Both the position numbers and the translations under genes were made by a program. A stretch of 64,000 nt of DNA from contig NZ_LYVO01000022.1 of NCBI RefSeq assembly GCF_001984055.1, positions 1 through 64,000 of the forward strand, in the 5' to 3' direction. The DNA comes from Variovorax sp. KK3 (GTDB taxonomy: Bacteria > Pseudomonadota > Gammaproteobacteria > Burkholderiales > Burkholderiaceae_C). The notes under the pieces are model-generated. The model saw only the letters and a list, made by a program, of their open reading frames with translations, was not told the origin of the DNA and ran no database searches. Below are positions 1-8,354 of the stretch, piece by piece; the stretch's first letter is position 1, and every line of letters starts with the position of its first letter.

Positions 1-111
1 CGGCAGGATCAGCCGCACGGGACGCAGAGGGTAATCCGCAGCGAGCGCGGTGCCGCCGCCCGCCAGTAAGAAAGTGGTGGCCAGCGCGAACGCGGCCAGG
101 GTCTTGATCAT
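1..111 (-). CDS. Bug-family (TctC-like) solute-binding protein, N-terminal end only
   Basis: Only the first 37 codons lie in the window; the gene runs off the left edge. The start is MIKTLAAFALATTFLLAGG, a signal peptide with a lysine followed by a hydrophobic core and a likely cleavage after ALA-A. It is followed by DYPLRPVRLILP, the typical start of mature Bug (Bordetella uptake gene) periplasmic binding proteins, which bind carboxylates and related small molecules. It lies 16 bp downstream of the molybdenum hydroxylase gene on the same strand, so it is probably the last or next-to-last gene of that operon. The family call rests on the N-terminus alone but is specific. The ligand is unknown. 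Confidence 0.75.
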   Translation of the reverse strand, partial: MIKTLAAFALATTFLLAGGGTALAADYPLRPVRLILP

Positions 112-127
112 GCTTGTTTCCTTGGAA

Positions 128-2293
128 TCAATCGCTGGCAAGCGCGCTCAGCACGCGCTCGAATGTGATGGGCAATTCGCGGATGCGCACGCCCAACGCG
201 TGCGCCACGGCGTTTCCGATGGCCGCTGCGGTGGGGCCCTGGGCGGCCTCACCCGCACCGACAGAAGGTTCGGACGGTCTTTCCACCAGGGCCACTTCGA
301 CGCGCGGTGCATCGGAGAAGCCAAGAATGGAGTAGTCCCCCCAGCTGCGGGTGGTCACCTCGGTGCGCGAGAAACGGACGGCCTCCTTGAGCGTCCAGCT
401 GCAGCTTTGGACCACGCCGCCCTCGATCTGGTTGCGTACGCCGTCAGGGTTGACGACGAGGCCCACATCCACGGCCGCAGACACATCGAGCACCTGGATG
501 GTCTCCGCCGCCCGGATGCGCAGCGCGACCGCGCACCACGCCCCGGTGTTTTTGTATCGGGCGTAGGCAAAGCCGTGCCCCACGCCCTCCTCGCGCTCGC
601 CGCTCCACCAGGGCGCCGCACCGACGGCACGTCGGATCACCTCGTGGGCACGCGGATCGTTCAGGTGGTTCAAGCGCAGCGCGATCGGATCCTGGCCGGT
701 GTCCGCTGCAATTTCGTCCAGGAAAGATTCGAGCGCGAAGATGTTGGTGTAGCCACCCAGCGCGCGGATGGCCGAGGTGCGCAGAGGCATCTCCAATAGC
801 CGGTGCGCCGTGACGTTCACACGTCCGATGTCGTACAGCGGCACGGCGTTTCGGTCTGCACCGCCGCCGACGGATGCGGGCGGGTCCAGCGACACGGGCG
901 CTGCGAAGCCATCTTCGAGCGCCGAGGCGGCCAGGAAGGACAGCGTGCCTGGTGCGGCACGGCCTGGACGCGCGGTGTAGCCGTTGGACCATATCGTTTG
1001 ATCGAGCGCGAGCAGCGCGCCAGCGGGCGACACCACGGCTCGCAGTTCCACCAGGTGGGCCGGACCGAAGGGGCCGCAGCCGAGTTCATCGGCACGCGTC
1101 CAGAGGACGCGAACGGGTCGACCGCGCGCGGCGCGGGCGAGCAGGACGGCATCGAAGGCCACGTCGTCCGCGGGATTGTGGCCGTAGCAACCTGAGCCCT
1201 CTGCGTGGTGCACGACGATCCTTGGCAGCGCACGGCCGGCGAACTCGCGCTGCACGAACACCGCGAGTTCGGCCCTGACGTTGAAGATGCCCTGGCTGTG
1301 GGTCCACACCTCCAGGCAGTCATCGGTCCAGTGGGCGAGTGCGCAAGACGGGCCGATGGACGCGTGCGCGAGGAAGGGTCGGAGGTAGCCCGCTTCGAAG
1401 ACCCGGGCGCCAGCGCGTCCGTCCAGGGCGTCATGGACGGGACCCAACTTCGCGACCGTGCGCGCCTCCGAAGGCGTTTGGCGAAGAAAGCCCGGCAGTG
1501 CGGCAGCATCGGGAAGCGATGCTGGCAGTTCCCACTGCGCGAGCACAGCGAGCCTGGCTGCCGCCCGGACCGCCGTCTCCTCGCGTTCGGCCAGAACTGC
1601 CAGGAAAGAGCCGTCGCGCACGAGCATCACGCCGGGCCAAGCGGAACGAAAAGATTCCTCGTCGACCGAGCGCAGGCGGGCGGCGGGATTGGGCACGCGC
1701 ACCACGCGTCCGTGCAGCATCTGCGGGAGGACAAGGTCATGGATGAAGGCTGGCTGTCCGAACACCTTGCGCGCGAGGTCTGTGCGCGGCACCGAGCGGC
1801 CCACCAGCGTGAGCTGTGCGTGTTGCTTAGGAGTGGCGTCGGCAGACACGGCCTGTTCCAGCAGCGGGTGCATATCGAGCTCCCAGTAGCTGCTGTGATG
1901 GACGGAGGCGGTGCTGTGCACGCGCCCTTCCTGGACACGCACGGACTGTGCCTCCTCTCCGAAGCGCTCGCAAAACGCTGCCACCGCCAACGCGCGCAAG
2001 GTCGCGCAGGCTTGGCGGACCGCAGCGCCCGAATGCTGGACCGAGTAACTGCCGGAAGTCACGCCCTCGTCCGGGCTGTCGTCGGTGCTGACGGAAGCCA
2101 TGTGCACTTGATCGATGCGCAGGTCCAATTCGTCTGCGGCGATCTGCTGAAGCGCTGTGGTGATGCCTTGGCCGATCTCGACCTTCCCGACCTTCAGCGT
2201 GACCAAGCCCTCCCGGTCGAAGGACAGCCACTGCTTCAGCTGCGGGTTGGCAGGAAGGCTGCCCGACGAGAAGCCTCTCGCCAGCGCGTTCAT
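128..2293 (-). CDS. Molybdenum hydroxylase large (Mo-cofactor) subunit, IorB/NicB-like
   Basis: A 721-residue protein of the xanthine dehydrogenase/aldehyde oxidase molybdopterin-binding family. Near the N-terminus it has GKVEIGQGITTALQQIAADEL, the first glutamine-rich cofactor-contact segment. Near residue 690 it has GAGEAAQGPTAAA, whose glutamate is the expected catalytic base. It is of the shorter type that pairs with a single small 2Fe-2S subunit, as in isoquinoline 1-oxidoreductase and nicotinate dehydrogenase; no FAD subunit is encoded next to it. Its ATG overlaps the stop of the 2Fe-2S gene (ATGA at 2290-2293), so the two subunits are translationally coupled. It would hydroxylate an N-heterocycle or aldehyde with water as oxygen source. 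The substrate cannot be read from the sequence. No Tat signal is seen. Confidence 0.88.
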   Translation of the reverse strand: MNALARGFSSGSLPANPQLKQWLSFDREGLVTLKVGKVEIGQGITTALQQIAADELDLRIDQVHMASVSTDDSPDEGVTSGSYSVQHSGAAVRQACATLRALAVAAFCERFGEEAQSVRVQEGRVHSTASVHHSSYWELDMHPLLEQAVSADATPKQHAQLTLVGRSVPRTDLARKVFGQPAFIHDLVLPQMLHGRVVRVPNPAARLRSVDEESFRSAWPGVMLVRDGSFLAVLAEREETAVRAAARLAVLAQWELPASLPDAAALPGFLRQTPSEARTVAKLGPVHDALDGRAGARVFEAGYLRPFLAHASIGPSCALAHWTDDCLEVWTHSQGIFNVRAELAVFVQREFAGRALPRIVVHHAEGSGCYGHNPADDVAFDAVLLARAARGRPVRVLWTRADELGCGPFGPAHLVELRAVVSPAGALLALDQTIWSNGYTARPGRAAPGTLSFLAASALEDGFAAPVSLDPPASVGGGADRNAVPLYDIGRVNVTAHRLLEMPLRTSAIRALGGYTNIFALESFLDEIAADTGQDPIALRLNHLNDPRAHEVIRRAVGAAPWWSGEREEGVGHGFAYARYKNTGAWCAVALRIRAAETIQVLDVSAAVDVGLVVNPDGVRNQIEGGVVQSCSWTLKEAVRFSRTEVTTRSWGDYSILGFSDAPRVEVALVERPSEPSVGAGEAAQGPTAAAIGNAVAHALGVRIRELPITFERVLSALASD

Positions 2294-2766
2294 GCAACCG
2301 CCTCGCGCTGCGCCTGCAAGTCATCCTGCGCACGCATCACGGCCTGGACGATGCGCCCATGCGTGCCGCATCGGCACAGATGGCGGTCCAGCGCTGCGCG
2401 CACCTGCACCTCGGATGAGGGCCGTGGCTGCGCAATGAGCGCCGCCGCCGTCATGAGAATGCCGCTCAAGCAGTAGCCGCACTGTCCCGCTTGCAGCTCG
2501 AGGAAGGCTCGCTGAAGCACGTGGGGACGATCCGGCGATCCAAGACCTTGCAGCGTGGTCACGCGGGTCCCGTCCAAGGCCACTAGCGGTAGGTCGCAGG
2601 TCGTCGTCGGCTTGCCGTCGACCAGAACCGTACAGGCACCGCAGTGTCCCTCTGCACAGCCCAGGCGCACGTCGTGTAGCCTCAGATCGTTGCGAAGTGC
2701 ATAGACCGCCTTAGCGCCCGGCTCGTCTGGCAGCTCATGTGCCTGCCCGTTCACGTGCAACTGCAT
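2290..2766 (-). CDS. 2Fe-2S small subunit of molybdenum hydroxylase (IorA-like)
   Basis: A 158-residue protein with both 2Fe-2S clusters of the molybdenum hydroxylase family. The plant-ferredoxin type cluster is coordinated by C37, C42, C45 and C57 (CAEGHCGAC plus a downstream Cys). The second, C-terminal cluster uses CGYC and LCRCG. It carries electrons from the Mo subunit encoded just downstream, with which it overlaps by 4 bp. It follows the BKACE gene by 10 bp and is most likely cotranscribed with it. The absence of a separate FAD subunit suggests that electrons go on to a cytochrome or another membrane acceptor, as known for IorAB; this is an inference. Confidence 0.92.
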   Translation of the reverse strand: MQLHVNGQAHELPDEPGAKAVYALRNDLRLHDVRLGCAEGHCGACTVLVDGKPTTTCDLPLVALDGTRVTTLQGLGSPDRPHVLQRAFLELQAGQCGYCLSGILMTAAALIAQPRPSSEVQVRAALDRHLCRCGTHGRIVQAVMRAQDDLQAQREAVA

Positions 2767-2776
2767 GGCGCCGCGC

Positions 2777-3712
2777 TCAGAACGCCACGAGGTCGGCGCC
2801 CTTGAGCGCCAGCATGCTGCGAGCTTCCTCCGGCGTGGCGATGCTCAGCGACAAGCCTTCCAAGATGCCTCGGATGCGCCGTACATGGTCCGCGTTGCTT
2901 CGCGCCAGTTGCCCCGGGCCGTCCCAAAGGGAGTCTTCCAGGCCCACGCGCACGTTGCCGCCCATGGACAAGGCCATTGTGGCGACGGGCATCTGGGCGC
3001 GCCCGGCACCGAGTACGGACCACACGTAGTCGTCGCCGAAGAGCCGGTCCGCCGTGCGCTTCATGTGTGAGACGTCCTCCGAATGGGCGCCGATTCCCCC
3101 CAGCAGCCCGAACACCGACTGGATCAGCAGCGGACCCTTGAGGAGGCCTCGATCCTGGAAATGCGCGGCGGTATAGAGGTGGCCGATGTCGTAGCACTCG
3201 ATCTCGAATCGAGTGCCGTGGTCGGCGCAGGACTCCAGGATGTACTGGATGTCGCGGAACGTGTTCTTGAACACCGTGCCGGCGGAGTTCTCGAGGTAAG
3301 GCCGTTCCCAGTCGTGCCGAAATTCCTTGAAGCGCCCCAGCATCGGGTATAGGCCGAAGTTCATCGAGCCCATGTTGAGCGACGCGAGTTCGGGCTTGAG
3401 CTGAAGGGCCGGTTGAAGCCGTTCTTCGACCGTCATGCTGGTCGACCCGCCGGTGGTCAGGTTGACGACGACGTCGCAGGCGCTTCGGATGGAGGGCAGA
3501 AACTCCCGGAACAGCGTGGGATCTTGAGCCGGCAGGCCCGATTCGGGATGGCGGGCGTGCAAATGCACGATGCTTGCTCCGGCTTGCGCGGCAGCGATGG
3601 ATTCCTTGGCGATCTGCCCGGGAGTCACAGGCAAGTGCGGCGACATGCTGGGCGTGTGGATCGAGCCCGTCACGGCACAGGTGACGATGACTTTGCGAGC
3701 GTTGGCAATCAT
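2777..3712 (-). CDS. BKACE family 3-keto-5-aminohexanoate cleavage-like enzyme
   Basis: A 311-residue TIM-barrel protein of the beta-keto acid cleavage enzyme family (PF05853). These Zn-dependent enzymes split a beta-keto acid with acetyl-CoA to give acetoacetate and a new acyl-CoA. The metal-binding HLHARHP motif is seen at residues 50-56, with a second conserved region FEIECYDIGHLY further on. The start chosen is the ATG at 3712; an upstream in-frame extension is low in coding character. The family is substrate-diverse, so the acid cleaved here is unknown. Its position ahead of the hydroxylase subunits suggests that a hydroxylated or ring-opened keto acid is the intermediate. Confidence 0.9.
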   Translation of the reverse strand: MIANARKVIVTCAVTGSIHTPSMSPHLPVTPGQIAKESIAAAQAGASIVHLHARHPESGLPAQDPTLFREFLPSIRSACDVVVNLTTGGSTSMTVEERLQPALQLKPELASLNMGSMNFGLYPMLGRFKEFRHDWERPYLENSAGTVFKNTFRDIQYILESCADHGTRFEIECYDIGHLYTAAHFQDRGLLKGPLLIQSVFGLLGGIGAHSEDVSHMKRTADRLFGDDYVWSVLGAGRAQMPVATMALSMGGNVRVGLEDSLWDGPGQLARSNADHVRRIRGILEGLSLSIATPEEARSMLALKGADLVAF

Positions 3713-4082
3713 GGATTGTTCCGAAGATCTGGGAATGAAGATGGCTGAAAGCGGTTGCCGCGCGGACACGACGGCAGCCGATGGCGGCCGATAGCCGCCG
3801 CGACCGGCCCGTATGTTCAGTGGGTGATGGCGAGCGGCTGGGGGCGCGTCAAGCGCCAAGCCAGGCCGTGTCGCAAAGGCCTGATGCCGGGCGCCGACCA
3901 CCTGCAACGGCGCCATGCCCGGTGGCGAGGCGTCGATCAGGGTCTCGCGGCCGCGGTTTTAGGCCGAGCCAGTCTGCAGGCACTTTGCCAACGCGCGCAG
4001 CACGGTTGCATTCCGGCGTGAGTTCCATGGCATCTGTCTCCTTTGCCAGCAATTATTCAAGCGCTGGGTTTCAAAGACAATG
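3713..4082. other. Intergenic region upstream of the BKACE operon
   Basis: There is no intact gene here. Reading the minus strand, a promoter-like pair TTGTCT, 17 bases, AATAAT lies around 4050-4080 and could drive the BKACE operon. Below it, AAAGGAGAC precedes an ATG at 4033 that opens only a 24-codon reading frame (MPWNSRRNATVLRALAKCLQ...), which looks like a decayed or leader start. Nothing else is recognised. Confidence 0.3.
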
Positions 4083-4108
4083 CGACAGAATCAAAATTCA
4101 TTCTGTCG
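4083..4108. repeat. 9-bp inverted repeat at the 3' end of the LysR gene
   Basis: CGACAGAAT at 4083-4091 is repeated in perfect inverted form as ATTCTGTCG at 4100-4108, with an 8-nt spacer. It straddles the stop codon of the LysR gene. On the minus-strand transcript it would form a hairpin, but no clear U-tract follows, so it may be a weak terminator or an operator for the downstream operon. Confidence 0.4.
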
Positions 4109-5003
4109 ATTTCTCTACAGATTTCGCAAAGTCGACGAAGCTCCGCACCGTCGCGGGCGTATGGCGCTGTTTGTGGTAGTAGATGTTCCAGCGCGACCGA
4201 GGGGGAGACCACTCATCCAACAGAATGACGAGCGAGCCAGCGGTGATGAAAGGCGCGGCCAGCTGCTCGGCGACCAGCGCTATGCCAACACCTTGTAGCG
4301 AAGCAGACAGCGCGAGATTGCGCTCCGACACGACCAGCGGACCCTCGACGGCGACCGAGTGGCTGCGGCGGCCTTTGCGGAACTCCCATCGGCTCGCGCC
4401 ACCGCTGCCATGCGGGCGCCAGTTGATACACCGGTGCATCAGCAGGTCCGTGGGTTTGTCGGGTGCGCCGCATGCCGCGACATAACCCGGCGTAGCGACG
4501 GCAACGTAGCGCATGGGCAGACCGACGGGGATCGCGACGACGTCGTTGTCCAACTCTTCCGTGAGTCGCATGCCTAGGTCGAAGCCCCGCTCCACGATGT
4601 TCACGGGCGCATCGTCCACGGTGATGTCGAGCACGATGTCCGGGTACGTCTGTTGAAACCTGCCGAACATTGGCTCTAGAAAGACCCGCGCGGCCAGCCG
4701 CGGCGCGTGAAGACGCAGCGTACCTTTAGGCGAGCCGCCCATGCTGCCGGCATTGGCCATGGCTGTGTCGATCTCGACGAAGGCCGGCTTAATGCGTGCC
4801 AGCAATCGCGCACCCGCGTCGGTGGCGGACAGGCTGCGCGTGGTGCGGTTGAGCAGGCGCGCGTTCACACGCTTCTCGAGCATTCGTATGACTTGGCTGA
4901 GCGCAGAAGGACTCAGGCGCAACTGCTGGGCGGCGCGGTGAAAGCTGCCCTGCTCGAGGACGGCGACAAATGCGCACAGTTCGAAGTATTCGTTTCCACG
5001 CAT
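4098..5003 (-). CDS. LysR-family transcriptional regulator
   Basis: A 301-residue LysR protein with the N-terminal winged helix-turn-helix at about residues 5-60 (GSFHRAAQQLRLSPSALSQV, then the wing with LLNRTTRSLSATDAG) and a periplasmic-binding-like effector domain. The ATG at 5003 puts the helix-turn-helix at the normal distance from the N-terminus; a TTG at 5024 would add seven residues. It is co-oriented with, and just upstream of, the BKACE/molybdenum hydroxylase operon and is its most likely regulator. The type resembles the CrgA/DmlR group, with a conserved WEF/R segment in the effector domain. Confidence 0.9.
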   Translation of the reverse strand: MRGNEYFELCAFVAVLEQGSFHRAAQQLRLSPSALSQVIRMLEKRVNARLLNRTTRSLSATDAGARLLARIKPAFVEIDTAMANAGSMGGSPKGTLRLHAPRLAARVFLEPMFGRFQQTYPDIVLDITVDDAPVNIVERGFDLGMRLTEELDNDVVAIPVGLPMRYVAVATPGYVAACGAPDKPTDLLMHRCINWRPHGSGGASRWEFRKGRRSHSVAVEGPLVVSERNLALSASLQGVGIALVAEQLAAPFITAGSLVILLDEWSPPRSRWNIYYHKQRHTPATVRSFVDFAKSVEKSTE

Positions 5004-5434
5004 GCGATGGGTGCGATATGGCAATCAACCAACTCTACACATCGTGGACTGCGGCTGGTCAAGCCGGCGCTCGACACCGTGCACATCAGCTGGCCAAACG
5101 CATCTCGGCCGATCTGGATGATCTTGCCGTCACCGTGGCGTTGCAGCGCCTCCGCCAGCAGCGTATTGAGGCGATCGGATGCCCATGGCGCTGGCTCCAA
5201 CGCCGCACCCATACCGCTGCATCGCGCCGCAGTTTGCACGCAACGTAACGCGGTACGCCAAGTAACGCGATGCGTCGCTCGCCTTCGATCATGCCCCGCC
5301 TTCAGCGAGCGGCTCATGAGGGGCACAGCCAATTCGAACGCAAGAATCGGAGTTGCGTCCAGAAGGGTCATGGGCAAAGTGTTGACCCAGCGCAAGCCGA
5401 TCCGGGCACGCAACAGAACGACATTGAGGAAAAC
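5004..5434. other. Intergenic region between the LysR and ChaC-like genes
   Basis: No intact gene is supported. Several frames are open on the minus strand but show no recognisable family. An 8-bp direct repeat GTAACGCG occurs twice near 5246 and 5263. The region may contain a decayed gene, but I cannot identify it. The bases just before 5435 (GAGGA) form the ribosome-binding site of the next gene. Confidence 0.3.
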
Positions 5435-6181
5435 ATGAGCATGAGCTTTGCTTCGCCACAACGCGCCGTACGCAGTGAAAGACACAGGACATCGCCAGTT
5501 CTGACTCGGCGATTGTTGGAGAAGGCCAACATAGAGGCATTGGTTGCGATAGATTCCCCGGACCTGAAGCTTCTTTCGGAAGCCGATCGGATGGCATCGC
5601 TCCGGGAGACGATGTCGGTTCGACCACCGGGTGATGTGTGGGTTTTTGGCTATGGATCGCTGATCTGGAATTCAGCAATCGCTTCGGCTGAGCGGCGGGT
5701 CGCCAGGGTCGACGGTTGGCACAGATCCTTTTGCCTTTCGATCACCGCGCTGCGGGCTACGGTTGATCGTCCTGGCCTGATGTTGGCTTTAGACCGCGGC
5801 GGCGCATGTCACGGCGCAGCCTATCGGCTCGCGGAAGAGGATGTTCAAGAAGAGCTGCGTTTGCTATGGCAAAGAGAAATGGTGTGCGGCGCATATGTGC
5901 CGCGTTGGGTCGAACTGAAGGATGAAGAAGGCGACGCCTTCGGTTGGGCGATCGCGTTCACCATTGATTCCGATCATCCGCACTACGTAGGCGATATCGA
6001 CGAACCCACTACGGTGTTCAGACTGGCGACGGCTGCTGGCGGCCTGGGAAGCTCGGCTGACTACCTTTTCCGAACATGCGAAAGTTTGCATGTCAACGGT
6101 ATCTACGACTCCAAGGTTGAGCGTCTCACGTCCCTGGTGATGGCTTCACGTGAAGTTGAACGCCTTGCGGCTCCGGCTTAG
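5435..6181 (+). CDS. Gamma-glutamylcyclotransferase, ChaC-like
   Basis: A 248-residue protein with the signature VFGYGSLIWN at about residues 69-78, the substrate-binding loop of the ChaC/GGCT family. In well-studied members these enzymes cleave glutathione into 5-oxoproline and Cys-Gly. Other matching features are the conserved region around the expected catalytic glutamate, GGACHGAAYRL and YVPRWVEL. The start is set by GAGGA five bases before the ATG at 5435 (MSMSFASP); the frame is open further upstream but without coding character. It is a single gene facing away from the catabolic operons. It is probably cytoplasmic and unrelated in function to its neighbours. Confidence 0.88.
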   Translation: MSMSFASPQRAVRSERHRTSPVLTRRLLEKANIEALVAIDSPDLKLLSEADRMASLRETMSVRPPGDVWVFGYGSLIWNSAIASAERRVARVDGWHRSFCLSITALRATVDRPGLMLALDRGGACHGAAYRLAEEDVQEELRLLWQREMVCGAYVPRWVELKDEEGDAFGWAIAFTIDSDHPHYVGDIDEPTTVFRLATAAGGLGSSADYLFRTCESLHVNGIYDSKVERLTSLVMASREVERLAAPA

Positions 6182-6496
6182 TGGCATGGCTACGCAGCGC
6201 GCTCATCCGCCGATCTGCTCTCCAGGTACTACGCAAAGGGCTCCAGCACTGATCTTGCTCAAGTTTTTTAGTTCCACCGACGCTGCAAACCCACCTGCGC
6301 ACAAAGGCAAGATCGGGCCAGGCCGTTCCTCGCTCGTCATCGCTCGGAGTACTACCGCCGCTTCGAATTGCGGAAAAGTCTTCGATCGATGGGTTTTCGC
6401 ATATTCATCACTGCAGGATTACGACGAGTTGCAGGCTCCTAGCCACGGCGCGCGTTCGAAAGCCGCGACGTGCTCCACGGTAAGCATGTACAGCTT
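6182..6496. other. Intergenic region with no recognised feature
   Basis: These 315 bases separate the ChaC-like gene (plus) from the last gene of the next minus-strand operon, so transcription converges here. I see no gene and no strong terminator hairpin. Confidence 0.4.
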
Positions 6497-7483
6497 TCAA
6501 GGATCCAGTTCAATTCTTGCGTCCTGAATTACCTTGCCCCAGCGCTCGCTTTCGGAGCGCATGAAGGCTTCCATCTCGGGTCCGGTCGACTGCAGCGGCT
6601 CGATGCCCGCCTCCTCGATCTTCTTGCGAACCGAAGCATCGGACACGGCCGCGAAGTAGGCCTCCCGCAGTCGAGCCACGGTGGCGGCCGGCGTCGCGCG
6701 TGGTGCGACCAGGCCTTGCCAGTAGAAGACCTCGAAGCCAGGGTACGTGTTCGCGATCGGCGCCACGGTCGGCAATGCCGCAATGGGCTTCAGTGAGGTG
6801 ACGCCCAACGCCCTCAGTTTTCCGGATGCCAGATGACCCCGCGCGCTCGCATAGTCCATGAAAGCCATGCCGATCTGTCCACCCAGGAGATCGGGCAGCG
6901 CCGCGCCCGTGCCCTTGTACGGAACGTGCACGAGTTGGACGCCGGCCGTCCTCTCGAACATCGCGGCAGTGAGGTGCAAGGCATTGCCGTTGCCCGAACT
7001 CGCATAGCTGATGGTGCCGGGCGCCTTCTTTGCCGCGGCCACGAGTTCGCCCACCGTGGCGTACGGCAGCACGTTGGGATTGACGACGAGCAGGAACGGA
7101 AAGCGACCCGTGAGCGAGACCGGCGCAAAGTCGCGAGACGCGTCGTAGCTCAGCTTCTTGTAAAGGCTCGCGTTGGTCGCGAAGGTCGACAGGTCGCCCA
7201 TCAGAAGCCGGCTGCCGTCCGGCTTGGCGCGCGCGACATCGAGCGCGGCAATCGACGTGGTGGCGCCAGGCTTGTTCTCTGCGATCACCGGTTGCCCGAG
7301 TTTCTCGCCCATCTTCTCGGTGATGGTCCGCGTGAAGAAGTCCACCGCCCCGCCGACCTGATAGGGGATCACGATGGTCACCGCACCCGTGGGTGCCGCC
7401 GGCTGCGCCAGCAACGCGGGCGACAAGCCGATCGAAAGCAGGCCGGCGCCCCATTTGATGGCGCTCCGTCGTTGGATAGTCAT
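6497..7483 (-). CDS. Bug-family (TctC-like) solute-binding protein
   Basis: A 328-residue Bug protein. The N-terminus MTIQRRSAIKWGAGLLSIGL carries a twin-arginine-like motif and a hydrophobic core ending in ALLA, so Tat export is possible. Typical Bug blocks follow: VTIVIPYQVGGAVDFFTR, IAENKPGA, YASSGNGNALHL, VPYKGTGAALPDLLGGQI. The start at ATG 7483 is fixed by AGGAGA six to eight bases upstream. It is the last gene of a seven-gene operon that already holds another Bug protein (9538-10509), so the operon encodes two different binding proteins. No TctA/TctB membrane partners are nearby. The ligand is unknown. Confidence 0.92.
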   Translation of the reverse strand: MTIQRRSAIKWGAGLLSIGLSPALLAQPAAPTGAVTIVIPYQVGGAVDFFTRTITEKMGEKLGQPVIAENKPGATTSIAALDVARAKPDGSRLLMGDLSTFATNASLYKKLSYDASRDFAPVSLTGRFPFLLVVNPNVLPYATVGELVAAAKKAPGTISYASSGNGNALHLTAAMFERTAGVQLVHVPYKGTGAALPDLLGGQIGMAFMDYASARGHLASGKLRALGVTSLKPIAALPTVAPIANTYPGFEVFYWQGLVAPRATPAATVARLREAYFAAVSDASVRKKIEEAGIEPLQSTGPEMEAFMRSESERWGKVIQDARIELDP

Positions 7484-7532
7484 GCTGTTGTCTCCTGTTG
7501 AATCGAAAGAAAATCTAACCGCGCCTGCGGCC

Positions 7533-8354
7533 TCAAAGCATCGCGAGAACGCCGCCATCGATGACCAGATTGGCGCCGTTCACGAAAGCGCCCGCGTCGG
7601 ACGCCAGGTAGACGGCCGCCGGGGCGATGTCGGCCGGCGTGCCCCAGCGCTGCAAGGGCACGCGTTCACGGATGAATTTCTCGTACGCAGGGTCGTCCTG
7701 GAGGGCGCGCGTCAATTCGGTCTGCGTCATCCCCGGGGAGATGGTGTTGCACGTCACGCCGCTCGGACCCAGTTCGAAGGCGAGCGCGCGCGTCAGGGCC
7801 GTGAGGGCTCCCTTGGCCGCGACGTAGGGTGTCGAAGGCACCTTGACGCTCTGCGTGGCGATCGACCCGATCATGATGATCCGCCCGTGCTTGCGTGCCA
7901 CCATGTGTGGCGCAACGGCGCGCGTGAGGTGATACGCGCCGTCGAGATGAACGCTGAGCATTCGCCGCCATTCGGCGTAGCTGAGCTCGAGGAAGCCCTT
8001 GCGATTCTGCAGACCGGCGTTGTTGACCAGCACGTCGACCGCTCCGACCGTCTCCACCGCCTGTTGAACGGCGGCCACCACCGCCTCCTCGCAACTGACG
8101 TCGAAAGCCGCCAACGAGTGCGACAGGCCCCGGGCACTCAGGTCGCGAGATCGTTCCGCCAGGGCGGCCGCGTCGATGTCGTTGAGGATGACGTGGGCGC
8201 CCGCGCGCGCCAGCGCTTCGGCGATTCCCCAGCCGATGCCCCGGGCCGCTCCCGAGATGAGCGCGGTCTTGCCGTCGAGGCGGAACGTGCTGCCCGACGC
8301 CCTCTCATCGGACGGCGCAGCCGGCGTCTCCGGATGCGCGCGATCAAAAGTCAC
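7533..8354 (-). CDS. SDR-family NAD(P)-dependent oxidoreductase
   Basis: A 273-residue classical short-chain dehydrogenase. The cofactor motif GAARGIGWGIAEALARAG lies near residues 36-53, NNAG follows, and the catalytic Ser (MIGSIATQS) and YVAAK motif come later. The reading frame begins with GTG at 8354, 11 bases inside the end of the preceding gene, which implies coupled translation. An extra 25-residue N-terminus before the Rossmann fold is unusual and the true start could be internal. It would oxidise or reduce an alcohol/ketone intermediate in the pathway of this operon; the substrate is unknown. Confidence 0.92.
   Translation of the reverse strand: MTFDRAHPETPAAPSDERASGSTFRLDGKTALISGAARGIGWGIAEALARAGAHVILNDIDAAALAERSRDLSARGLSHSLAAFDVSCEEAVVAAVQQAVETVGAVDVLVNNAGLQNRKGFLELSYAEWRRMLSVHLDGAYHLTRAVAPHMVARKHGRIIMIGSIATQSVKVPSTPYVAAKGALTALTRALAFELGPSGVTCNTISPGMTQTELTRALQDDPAYEKFIRERVPLQRWGTPADIAPAAVYLASDAGAFVNGANLVIDGGVLAML

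Noticed and set aside
4913-5485. A 190-codon minus-strand frame between the LysR and ChaC-like genes
   Set aside because: No family motif and it overlaps the 5' ends of both flanking genes, so it is treated as a chance frame.
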